Shown in pieces: positions 52,775 through 61,448 of a stretch of 64,000 nucleotides of DNA. Origin of the DNA: CAVXXD01 sp963765625. Its GTDB lineage: Bacteria > Actinomycetota > Geothermincolia > Geothermincolales > Geothermincolaceae. The position numbers and the translations under genes were made by a program. The first letter of the stretch is position 1; every line of letters starts with the position of its first letter. Below the pieces are notes generated by a model. The model had not been told where the DNA came from. It ran no database searches and worked only from the letters and a program-made list of their open reading frames with translations. The stretch lies in assembly GCA_963765625.1 (NCBI GenBank), contig CAVXXD010000005.1, positions 310,001 through 374,000 on the forward strand. The letters are read 5' to 3'.

Positions 52775-55327
52775 CTCATCCTCCTCCTTTTTCTTCTCCA
52801 CTGTGGTTGTACCCGCCGGGTAGTCATCCTTAAACCTGCGGAGGCGGAGGGAGTTGGTTACCACCGACACCGAGCTGAAGGCCATGGCAGCCGCGGCATA
52901 GATGGGGTTGAGCAACCCCTCCTTGCCGAAGAAAGGATAGAGAATGCCGGCGGCGATGGGGATGCCGATGACATTGTATATAAAGGCCCAGAAGAGGTTC
53001 TGCTTGATGGTACGCAAGGTGCGCCGCGAGAGTTTAAGGGCGGTCGGCCACCCGGCGCAGGTCCTCGCCCATCAGGGTCACGTCGGAAGCCTCGATGGCC
53101 ACGTCGGTACCACTGCCCACGGCAATGCCCACATCCGCCTGGGCCAGGGCCGGCGCGTCGTTGATACCGTCCCCCACCATGGAGACGACGCGGCCCTCTT
53201 CCTGCAGGCGCTTCACTTCGGCTGCCTTATCGCCCGGGAGGACCTCGGCCAGTACCCGGTCGATGCCCGCCTGGTCCGCGATGGCCTGGGCGGTGCGGCG
53301 GTTATCACCGGTTATCATGGCCACTTCCACCCCGAGCCCCTTGATCTCCCGGATCGCCTCGATCGCCTGGGGTTTGATCACGTCGGCCAGGGCCATCAGG
53401 CCCAGCAACTTGCCGTCCCTCGCCAGGAAGATGGGGGTCTTGCCCTCGCCCGCCAGAAGTTCGGCCTTCTCCCCCAGAACGCTGAGGTCATACTCCTTCT
53501 CCTGCATGAGGCGCCGGTTGCCGAGGAAGACCTCGCTTGAGCCCAGTCCGGCACGGATGCCCCGGCCGGGCAGGGCGTCAAACTCGTCCACCTTGATGAA
53601 ACCTACGCCCCTCTCCTCCGCAAGCTGCACCACCGCCGTACCCAGCGGGTGCTCGCTGGCCTTCTCCACCGAAGCCGCGAGGGAGAGGAGCTCGTCCTCT
53701 TCGATGCCGTCCGTGAATATGTCGGTGACCACCGGCCGGCCGGCCGTGAGGGTCCCGGTTTTGTCGAAGACCATGGTCTGGATTTTCCCGATGCGCTCCA
53801 GGCTCTCCCCGCCCTTGATGAGAATGCCCAGTTCGGCTCCCTTGCCCGTACCCACCATGATGGCGGTGGGTGTGGCCAGGCCCAGGGCACAGGGGCAGGC
53901 GATGACCATCACCGCCACGAAGTTGAGCAGGGCCAGGTTGAAGACCGGTTCCACCCCGGCCAGCATCCATATCACGAAGGTCAACACGGCGATGCTGATG
54001 ACGGTGGGTACGAAGACGGCGGCCACCCGGTCGGCCAGGCGTTGGATGGGGGCCTTGGAGCCCTGGGCTTCCTCCACCATGCGGATGATCTGGGCCAGCA
54101 CGGTATCCCGCCCCACACGCTCGGCGCGGAAGCGGAAGCTGCCGGTGCCGTTGATGGTGGCCCCCACCACCTCGTCGCCGGGGTTCTTCTCCACCGGGAT
54201 GGGTTCGCCGGTGAGCATCGACTCGTCCACCGCGCTGTGCCCCTTCCAGCAACACCGCCGTCCACCGGGATCTTCTCGCCCGGGCGCACCACGATGACCT
54301 CCTGCACCATCACTTCTTCTATGGGGATGTCCTTCTCTTCGCCATCGCGTACCACCCGCGCCGTCCTGGCCTGCAAGCCCACCAGGCGGCGGATGGCGTC
54401 GTTGGTCTTCCCTTTGGCCCGCGCCTCAAGGTAGCGGCCCAGCAGTATCAGGGCGATGATGGTGATGGAGGAGTCATAGTAGACGATCATCTCCACCCCC
54501 GCCTCCTCCACGAAACCGGGGAAGAAGGTGATGATGAGGCTATAGATAAAGGCGGCGCTGGTGCCCACGGCGATGAGGGTGTTCATGTCCGCGGTGCCGT
54601 GTTTGAGCGCCCCCCAGGCGCCCCGGTAGAACTGGGCCCCAGCCCAGAACTGCACCGGTATGGCAAGTATTAACAATATGTAATTAATAGTGTGGTGCCA
54701 TTCCATGGGAAAAGACATCATGGACATGGAGAGGGGGATGGCGATGGCCGCCATCACCAGGCTGAAGATCAGCTTGCGGAGGATGTCCCGCCGCTCCTTC
54801 TCGTGGAACAACTCCTCGGCGGCTTTGCGTTCATCGTCTGCTTCCCCCGGGGTGAGGATGTGGTAACCCGCGTCCTTCACCGCCCGGACCATGTCGCCCA
54901 CCGAGACCAGGGTGGGGTCAAAGGCCACCGTGGCCTTCTCGGTGGCGAAGTTGACATTTGCCTCCGCTACACCCGGCAGCGAGCGCAGGGCTTTTTCCAC
55001 CCTGGCCACGCAGGTGGCACAGGTCATGCCGGATACCGAGAGGATGACCTTCTCCTGCTCGGCCGTGTAGCCCAGTTCCTCGATGGTCTTGATCAGCTTC
55101 GACTGGTCCACCTGGTCTGGGTCAAAGGTCACCGTGGCCTTCTCGGAAGCGAAGTTGACCGACGCCTGGCCCACTCCGGAAATCCTGGACAGGCCCTTCT
55201 CGATGGTGGTGGCGCAGGTGGCGCAAGACATGCCGCCTACCTTGATGATGACTTTCTTCCCGCCCTCCGGCGGGGTCTCCGTCCTCATGGTCTCCTCTTC
55301 CATCCGTTCCACGCTCCCATCATTCAT
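52604..55327 (-). CDS. copA: Copper-translocating P-type ATPase with C-terminal YHS domain (three frameshifts)
   Basis: Reconstructed as ~905 residues that export Cu(I). Two N-terminal HMA domains (GGMSCATCATTIE and SGMTCATCVARVE) are followed by the membrane region with the CPC motif (ACPCALGLATP), phosphorylation site DKTGTLTAG, nucleotide site GTAVV/HP (SEHPLGTAV) and hinge GDGINDAPAL. After the last TM a linker leads to a YHS domain (IDPVCGMTVKKKG...FCSPGCKKDFDADP). Extra bases disrupt the frame near 54250 (two events around GACGGCGGTG and AAGGGGCAC) and near 53043 (GACCGCCC). A CsoR-type operator overlaps the promoter. Start is uncertain (55327, 55303 or 55288). Confidence 0.87.
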
Positions 55328-55344
55328 TTTCTAAGAAGAAGTTT

Positions 55345-55360
55345 ATACCCCTTAGGGTAT
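55345..55360. promoter_or_regulatory. CsoR-type copper-responsive operator
   Basis: ATACCCCTTAGGGTAT is an inverted repeat (ATACCC/GGGTAT) with the same plan as known CsoR operators, for example the TACCC...GGGTA core upstream of Bacillus copZA. It overlaps a TATAAA -10-like box on the minus strand, 18 nt upstream of the first CopA start. No csoR gene is in the window. Confidence 0.65.
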
Positions 55361-55428
55361 CAGCGTTATGACCCCGGACATGAATAAGGGGGCGAGCCGT
55401 CAGCCCACCCCCGTTACGTCGGCCTTTC

Positions 55429-55920
55429 TCAGTCGATCAGCTTGAACATCTTCTTGGGGGCGCCGCAGATGGGGCACTTGTCCGGCGCTTCGCCCTCCAC
55501 GGTGTTGCCGCAGACCTGGCAGACGTAGATGTCCGTCGCCACGTTGTTTCCCAGGTTGTCCAGGGCCTTCTGGTAAAGTCCGGCGTGGATCTCCTCCACG
55601 GCATTGGCGTTGGCAAAGGACATCTCTGCCGCGCTGTTCCCCTCGGCCTTGGCCTCCTCGATCATCTTGGGGTACATGCTCTTGAACTCGTGGGTCTCGC
55701 CGCCGATGGCTTCCTTGAGATTTTCGGCGGTGGAGTTGATGCCCCCCAGCACCCGCAGGTGGGCATGGGCGTGGACGGTCTCCGCGTCGGCGGCGGCCCG
55801 GAACAGCTTAGCCGTCTGGGGGTGGCCCTCTTCGTCCGCCTTTTTGGCGAAGGCCAGGTACTTCCGGTTGGCCTGGGACTCCCCAGCGAAAGCTTCTTTC
55901 AGGTTATCGGTGGTGCTCAC
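55429..55920 (-). CDS. rbr: Rubrerythrin
   Basis: A 163-residue peroxide reductase of anaerobes. The N-terminal four-helix ferritin-like domain carries diiron ligands in FAGESQANRKYL, AETVHAHAHL, GGETHEFKSMYP and ANAVEEIHAGLYQ. The C-terminal rubredoxin domain has YVCQVCGN and CPICGAPK for one Fe(Cys)4. It starts at GTG 55920 with AAGGAGG upstream. With desulfoferrodoxin (14887) it completes a superoxide-to-water path, although the two genes are 40 kb apart. Confidence 0.96.
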   Translation of the reverse strand: MSTTDNLKEAFAGESQANRKYLAFAKKADEEGHPQTAKLFRAAADAETVHAHAHLRVLGGINSTAENLKEAIGGETHEFKSMYPKMIEEAKAEGNSAAEMSFANANAVEEIHAGLYQKALDNLGNNVATDIYVCQVCGNTVEGEAPDKCPICGAPKKMFKLID

Positions 55921-56034
55921 ATCTTCCTCCTTCTCTCAGGTCGCACTTTCTCGAGCTTGTACTTCTTGATTACAAGATTCTACCCGAAAGCCCCTCTTTT
56001 TAATCAAGGTTCCATATCATTGCTTCTTCCGGGT

Positions 56035-58623
56035 TTACGCTTTGCGGCGCCTTCGCCTTATACCTATACGGCCGAGCGAAAGCAGGCCCAGGGTACTGCC
56101 GAGCAACAACATGGTGCCGGAGGCGCCGGTGCCGCAGGAGAAGGGCGCGTTTACGGTAAACCCGGCCGCGAGCCTGGCTTCCTTGCCGTAATTCCTCACC
56201 ACCAGGTCCCAGGCTCCGAGGTTCAGGCCAGAAAGGTCGACGTCGCAGGTTATGGTATTGTCGGAAACCACTACCACCTTGCTCGCCTCTTTAACCATGC
56301 CGGACAGCTCGAGCGTGACCGTGGGTGTGACCCCGTAATCGAATCCCGTCCCGGTAAGGGTAAGGTGCGCAACCGTATACTGTGAGCCGTAGCCCGGAAT
56401 GACCGCAGTGACGGTGAGCCGGACAGGAATGACGTTCACGGATGGGGCGACCGGATTGGTTCCCATCGAGGTCACCACGTAGACCTTCGAGCTTACGGCC
56501 CCTTCGGGGACGATGGCGTGGATCTCCGAGTTAGACCAGCTCGTATATCCGGCAGCCTCCAGTGACCCGAACATGACATATGCATCTCCCTGGACCTCTC
56601 CGAAATCACAGCCGTTTATCACCAGCTCATCACCGGCATAGACGGATTCCGGGGTTACCGAATCGATCCGGGGAAGCCCGTACCCCCCGTTGGAGGTGGC
56701 GATGAACCAGTCCGCCAGAGCCCAGGCATTCATGTCGTCGACAGCGAACACGCGTAGAGCATTTCCACTGCCATCAGGGACACACTGCTCTCGCCAGGAA
56801 ACTCCCCCGTCAATTGTCTTGAGTACACAGGTGCTGTTCACGGCGCACCAGGCCGTGGTGCCGTCAACGGCAGATATGGACGTTATCGGGTTGCCATGGC
56901 CGGGATCACACGACACCCAGGTGCTGCCTCCGTCGCTTGTTTTCGTTATAACAGACTGCTCCTGCGTGCCTCCCGCCACCCATATGTTGTTGGCATCATC
57001 ACTTGACACGCTGTAATAATCTGTGCCGGTCAGTCCGGTTTCCACCGGCTGCCAGGTGCCACCGCCGTCCATGGTCTTCAAGACCGTCCCGGACGCTCCG
57101 ACCAGCCAGGCATTGCTGCCGTCCAGAACGGACACGTCCATCAGATTGGCGGTGGTCCCGGAATCCTGCAGGCCCCAGGTCTCACCCCCGTCGGCCGATC
57201 TGATCACGACGCCGTTGTCGCCGACAGCCCAAAGGACGTCTCCAGTCGACTTCACGCTCTGCAAGGTGGTTGAAACCCCCGAGGCGCGGGAGACCCAGCT
57301 CGCTCCGCCGTCGTCCGAACAGAAGATGGCGCCCTCGTCTCCCACTACCACCGCTTGTCCCGAACCGAGCACGGTGATTGAGCGTAAGGTGGCAGGGATG
57401 CCCGTCTTCCACACCCTGTAACTTCCGTCAAGGTTCGCTCTGGCGACGAAACCCTCCTCGCCGCAAGCCCAGGCTTCCGTCGATAATGACGATGAAAGAC
57501 CAAGGATCTTCCCGGTGACGGCAGTCTCCACCGGGCCCCAGCCCCAGCCTCCGGCGGTGGTCCTGTTCAGGGCGCTGCTGAACAATCCGCCCGTCCACGC
57601 CACCCAGGGATCCGGGGAGGAGATACAGAATTGGAGCCGCAGGTAACCGGTGGGCTGTTGCACCCAGTCGATGCCGTTGTTCGTCTTCAAGACGACCCCC
57701 TGCTCTACTCTCAGAGAACCAGCGTCTCCTCCGGCCGCCCAGGCGGTGTTGCCGTCGCTCGAGCATATGTCGTAAATGGCATAGCCTTCGTATTGAGTGG
57801 CCCAGCTCAAGCCGCCATCGGTGGTCTTGTATATCTTGCCGCCCTGGGCATGCGTATCTCCATAAGCCACTGCGAACCAGGCCGTCTCGGAATCGACTCC
57901 GGCAACTGCGATATCCTGTCCGACGAGGGGGGTGGTCAGAAGGCTCCAGGTAGTTCCCCCGTCAACCGTCCTCAACGCGGTGCGTGGGGTCGGCCCGGTA
58001 GCGATGTAGCCCCCTCCCACCCAGGCCACCTCTGAGTTGACTGCCGAAACACATTCCAGGTTCTCTTTGGTGCCAGAGACCTGGGGTTCCCAGTTAGTGC
58101 CCCCGTCCGTCGTCTTCAAGATGGTGCCGCAGTCACCTACCGCCCAGGCGACCATGGAGTCGACGGCCGAAAGCTCATTGATGCTGTTAGTGGTACCCGA
58201 AGGCTGGTCCTGCCAGCTTATGCCTCCGTCGACGGTCTTGAGTATCCGGCTTGAGGTAGTAACCCAGGCTACGTCACGGTCGATGGCGCAGACCGAAGAA
58301 AGACTTGAGTTGGATCCGGAAAAGCTTATATCGTCCAGCCGGTATTCCATAAAAGACAAACCACCGCCCAGGATCCTGAAGATGCTCTTGCCCTTGATGG
58401 CCCAGGCTGTATCCCCGTCGACAGCCGATACGTCGTAGAACGAGAGATCGGTGGTGCTGAAGGGAGACGGCTTGGGCAGATCGTACCAGCCCAGCTCCTC
58501 GCCGGTGGCTGCCTGCAAACCCGTGCCGCCCGGAGCCAGGCCGAGCACGAGCATCGCGCACACCGCGGCCACCCACAAGACTGACAGGAACCTGGTAAAG
58601 AACGTATTGTGAGCGCGTTTCAT
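56035..58623 (-). CDS. Secreted Ycf48/BNR-repeat protein with IPT/TIG domains and CGTG-TM-Arg tail
   Basis: 862 residues. The signal peptide is SVLWVAAVCAMLVLGLAPGG. About twelve repeats of the type LKTTDGGTNWEPQVSGT (Ycf48-like propeller) fill residues ~40-620. IPT/TIG domains follow (PRIDSVTPESVYAGDELVIN and VTAVIPGYGSQYT). The C-terminus is SCGTGASGTMLLLGSTLGLL, then GRIGIRRRRRKA: a small-residue motif, one TM and a basic tail, like processed C-terminal sorting signals. AGGAGG lies 8 nt upstream of ATG 58623. Probably surface-anchored. Confidence 0.86.
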   Translation of the reverse strand: MKRAHNTFFTRFLSVLWVAAVCAMLVLGLAPGGTGLQAATGEELGWYDLPKPSPFSTTDLSFYDVSAVDGDTAWAIKGKSIFRILGGGLSFMEYRLDDISFSGSNSSLSSVCAIDRDVAWVTTSSRILKTVDGGISWQDQPSGTTNSINELSAVDSMVAWAVGDCGTILKTTDGGTNWEPQVSGTKENLECVSAVNSEVAWVGGGYIATGPTPRTALRTVDGGTTWSLLTTPLVGQDIAVAGVDSETAWFAVAYGDTHAQGGKIYKTTDGGLSWATQYEGYAIYDICSSDGNTAWAAGGDAGSLRVEQGVVLKTNNGIDWVQQPTGYLRLQFCISSPDPWVAWTGGLFSSALNRTTAGGWGWGPVETAVTGKILGLSSSLSTEAWACGEEGFVARANLDGSYRVWKTGIPATLRSITVLGSGQAVVVGDEGAIFCSDDGGASWVSRASGVSTTLQSVKSTGDVLWAVGDNGVVIRSADGGETWGLQDSGTTANLMDVSVLDGSNAWLVGASGTVLKTMDGGGTWQPVETGLTGTDYYSVSSDDANNIWVAGGTQEQSVITKTSDGGSTWVSCDPGHGNPITSISAVDGTTAWCAVNSTCVLKTIDGGVSWREQCVPDGSGNALRVFAVDDMNAWALADWFIATSNGGYGLPRIDSVTPESVYAGDELVINGCDFGEVQGDAYVMFGSLEAAGYTSWSNSEIHAIVPEGAVSSKVYVVTSMGTNPVAPSVNVIPVRLTVTAVIPGYGSQYTVAHLTLTGTGFDYGVTPTVTLELSGMVKEASKVVVVSDNTITCDVDLSGLNLGAWDLVVRNYGKEARLAAGFTVNAPFSCGTGASGTMLLLGSTLGLLSLGRIGIRRRRRKA

Positions 58624-58714
58624 CAAATATACCTCCTGAATACCCCAGGCATATTGCATGCCCGGCCCCTTTGTATGTATCGAACAATATACATCTACCC
58701 AATCAAATGCAAAT

Positions 58715-59801
58715 TTAAATAGCCTGCTGCTGGACGTCACCGTCAGGTGTCTTGCGCCTCATGTCCCGCAGCACCAGCAGGAAAGCGAAGCCGCCCACCA
58801 GCAGGCCGAGGTAGAAGTCGAAGAAGCGCCAGATCAGGGTGAGCAGGCCGGCCAGGTCTGAGGTGAGGAAGCTGGAGAAGATGGAGTAGAAGCCGAACTC
58901 CCCAACCCCGCTCCCGCCGGGGACCGGGACGAAGGGCATCAGCAGGTAGACCACCAGCGAGGCCACCGCCGCCTGCCAGAAGTAGCCGTGGTATCCCAGC
59001 GACACCAGGACGATGGGCATCACCAGCATGGAGGAGGCCCAGAACATCAGGGAGCAGAAGGCGGCCAGCAGGACCTGTCTTCCACCCCAGCCTGACGATC
59101 TGGCGCAGGAAGGCCGCGAAGCGCGAGGTCTCCTCGGCCAGCCGCGATGACCGCCCGGTTGACCCGCGGGCGCTCCGAGACGGCCGGGGGAAGGCGCGCG
59201 TGAACCAGTCCATGATGGTGCGGTCGGGGTTCTTCATGTAATAGAACATCAGCACCAGGAAGAGCATGAAGACGGAGAGGGCGATGTACAGTATGCCCTG
59301 CAAGGTCAGGGAGAGGTGGATCTTGCTGACTGCGATGAACACGGCCACGGGGGTAAAGAGGAAGAGGATGCCGGTGGAGATGAAGGCCCCGAAGGTTATC
59401 ACCGCCAGCCCCTCGCCCGCGTCCATGCCGTAGAAGTGGAGCAGGTACGATTCCATGGCGATGCCCCCGATCTTCAAGGGGATGATGGTGTTGGTGAAGT
59501 GGCCGGAGTAGACCACCTTGACCAGGTCGGCGAAGGGTATGCGCACCTCGCCGGGGGCGGCCAGGATGCGGATGCGAAGGGCCAGCCAGAGAAAGCGGGA
59601 GAGGGAGATGGCCAGGGCCAGTAGCAGCCAGGGCCAGCTCAGGTCGGCCAGTGTGTTCCATATCTCCTCGTCCATGGTCAGATAGGAGATCAGCACCAGC
59701 GCCGCCACGCTTACCCCGACGGCCACGATGAGCATCAGTCTCAACTTGCGATGGCGTCGGGCCTGGCCTTCTTCGAAAGTGTGTCCATCCGTTTTCCTCA
59801 T
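58715..59801 (-). CDS. Lysylphosphatidylglycerol synthase TM-region-like (UPF0104) membrane protein (frameshift)
   Basis: Reconstructed as ~361 residues with about eight TM helices, corresponding to the flippase-like half of MprF without the synthetase half. Recognisable parts are LVKVVYSGHFTNTIIPLKIGGIAMESYLL (family core) and VYLLMPFVPVPGGSGVGEFGFYS (signature near the end). One extra A near 59083 (TGGAAGACAG) breaks the frame; without it RLGWRQVLLAAFCSLMFWASS reads through. It may move lipids or polyprenyl-linked precursors. The start codon overlaps the terminator of the thiolase gene. Confidence 0.82.
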
Positions 59802-59831
59802 AATAAAGGAGGGGCGTTTGCCGCCCCTCCA
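59801..59831 (-). terminator. Terminator after thiolase, touching the next start codon
   Basis: A perfect 9-bp GGAGGGGCG/CGCCCCTCC stem (59808-59816 with 59822-59830) with a TTTATTAT tail on the minus strand. The tail runs into the ATG of the flippase-like gene (59799-59801). Confidence 0.8.
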
Positions 59832-59859
59832 GTGGTTAGTATAACTCTCTAGTTAATGT

Positions 59860-61038
59860 TTAGAGAAGCTCGATGATCATGGCCATTCCCTGGCCGCCGC
59901 CGATGCACATGGTGGCCAGGCCGTACTTGCCGCCGACGTCCTTGAGGCCGGACATCAGGGTGACCACGATGCGGCAACCGGTGGCTCCCACCGGATGGCC
60001 CAGGGCCACGCCGGAGCCGTAGATGTTGATCTTCTCGGGCGGGAAGTCGATCTGCGAGATGCAGTAGTAGGCCTGGGCGGCGAAGGCCTCGTTCAGTTCG
60101 ATGAGGTCGATGTCCTTCAGGCTCATGCCCGACTTCTTGATGACCTTGTCGATGGCGTAGATGGGGCCGACGCCCATGATCTCGGGCTCGCAGCCGATGG
60201 CGGCGTACTCGATCACGCGGGCCATGGGCTTCTTGCCCAGCTCGGCGGCCTTGTCCGCGGACATCATGACCACGCAGGCGGCGGCGTCGTTGAGCCCCGA
60301 GGCGTTGCCGGCGGTGACCGTCCCGTCCTTCTTGAAACCGGTCTTCAGTGAAGCCAGTTTCTCCATGCTGCTGTCGCGCACGGGGAACTCGTCGGTGTCG
60401 AACACCTTGACTCCCTTGCGGGTTTTGACCTCGACCGGGATGATCTCGTCGGCGAACTTGCCGGCATCGATGGCGGCAATGGCTTTTTTCTGGCCCGCCA
60501 GGGCGTAATTGTCCTGCTGCTCGCGGGTGACCCCGAAGCGCTCGGCGATGTTCTCGGCCGTCTGGCCCATGATCAGCTTGGTGTAGGGGTCGTGCAGGAC
60601 GTCCCAGAGGGAGTCGATGAGCACGGAGTCCTGCAGGCGCTTGCCCCAGCGCGTGTCGTTGTTGTAATAAGGCGCGGAGCTCATGCACTCCACCCCGCCG
60701 GCCACGATGACGTCGGCGTCTCCCAGGCGCAGGCTCTGGGCGCCGGCCACCAGGGCCTGCATGCCGGAACCGCAGCCGCGGATGACGCCGTGGGCGGGAA
60801 CGGTGTTGGGGATGCCGGCCAGGAGCGCGCCGTACCTGGCGACCAGGTTGTTCTCGTCGGTGCGCGGGATGACGTGGCCGAAGATGACCTCATCAACGAT
60901 GTCACCCTCGATGCCGGCCCTTTTCATGGCCTCTACGATGACCAGGCGGGCCAGTTCGCCGGGCATGACGTCCTTCAAACTCCCTCCGAAACTGCCGATG
61001 GGTGTGCGGCAGCCGCTTACAATAACTACGTCCTTCAT
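59860..61038 (-). CDS. Thiolase (acetyl-CoA C-acyltransferase)
   Basis: A 392-residue thiolase that joins or splits acyl-CoA units. The nucleophilic Cys is in GVIRGCGSGMQALVAG (about residue 88), His in LNEAFAAQA and GHPVGATG, and the second Cys in CIGGGQGMA. The N-terminus is MKDVVIVSGCRTPIGSFGGSL. AGGAGG lies upstream of ATG 61038. GCGSG is a small variation on the common VCGSG. Likely paired functionally with the 3-hydroxyacyl-CoA dehydrogenase at 20802; it is not in the same operon. Confidence 0.95.
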   Translation of the reverse strand: MKDVVIVSGCRTPIGSFGGSLKDVMPGELARLVIVEAMKRAGIEGDIVDEVIFGHVIPRTDENNLVARYGALLAGIPNTVPAHGVIRGCGSGMQALVAGAQSLRLGDADVIVAGGVECMSSAPYYNNDTRWGKRLQDSVLIDSLWDVLHDPYTKLIMGQTAENIAERFGVTREQQDNYALAGQKKAIAAIDAGKFADEIIPVEVKTRKGVKVFDTDEFPVRDSSMEKLASLKTGFKKDGTVTAGNASGLNDAAACVVMMSADKAAELGKKPMARVIEYAAIGCEPEIMGVGPIYAIDKVIKKSGMSLKDIDLIELNEAFAAQAYYCISQIDFPPEKINIYGSGVALGHPVGATGCRIVVTLMSGLKDVGGKYGLATMCIGGGQGMAMIIELL

Positions 61039-61169
61039 CGGGTACCTCCTCTTGTCGCGATGTATGCTGACTTTTTCTGTCTTCCAGGGTGCTGCTGTAT
61101 GCACAGCCATATTATTTTACTATAAGATGAATCCCACACCAGCATTTTTTAAGAAATGGAGTGATGCAC

Positions 61170-61352
61170 ATGGAATGCGTGAACCGTGACAAGAACCTCA
61201 AGAGGTGCAACTGCACCTACGAGCCCTGCTCCCGCAAGGGCTGCTGTTGCGAATGCCTTCACTACCACCGGGTGCTGGGGGAGCTGCCCGCCTGCTACTT
61301 CACGCCCGAGGCCGAGCGCTCTTACGACCGCAGCATCGCCAACCTGCGTTAG
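61170..61352 (+). CDS. DUF6485-like small cysteine-rich protein
   Basis: A 60-residue protein with eight Cys (RCNCTYEPCSRKGCCCEC), then HYHRVLGELPACYF. The Cys pattern plus the ELPACYF ending match DUF6485, found mostly in anaerobes, and suggest metal binding. I chose ATG 61170, 8 nt after GGAG; an ATG at 61164 and a GTG at 61161 are alternatives. It is divergent from thiolase. Its stop lies inside the left arm of the palindromic element at 61346. Confidence 0.82.
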   Translation: MECVNRDKNLKRCNCTYEPCSRKGCCCECLHYHRVLGELPACYFTPEAERSYDRSIANLR

Positions 61353-61448
61353 GAAAGTTGGGGTCAGACCCCTTCTCCACTTCAAGCCCAGCCACGTTCT
61401 GAGATGGGAGAAAGTGGAGAAGGGGTCTGACCCCAACTTTCCTAACGC
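61346..61448. repeat. GGGGTCAG palindromic element, family II, covering two convergent stops
   Basis: The left arm runs GCGTTAGGAAAGTTGGGGTC and continues AGACCCCTTCTCCACTT; the right arm is its complement. The outermost bases (GCGTTAG) are part of the palindrome and supply the TAG stop of the DUF6485 gene (61350-61352) and, on the other strand, the TAG of the SAM hydrolase (61442-61444). The inner part matches the copy at 52494-52595. Confidence 0.9.

Noticed and set aside
5884..61448. GGGGTCAG repeats as a CRISPR array
   Set aside because: Copies are kilobases apart, palindromic and placed at gene ends; there are no regular spacers and no cas genes.
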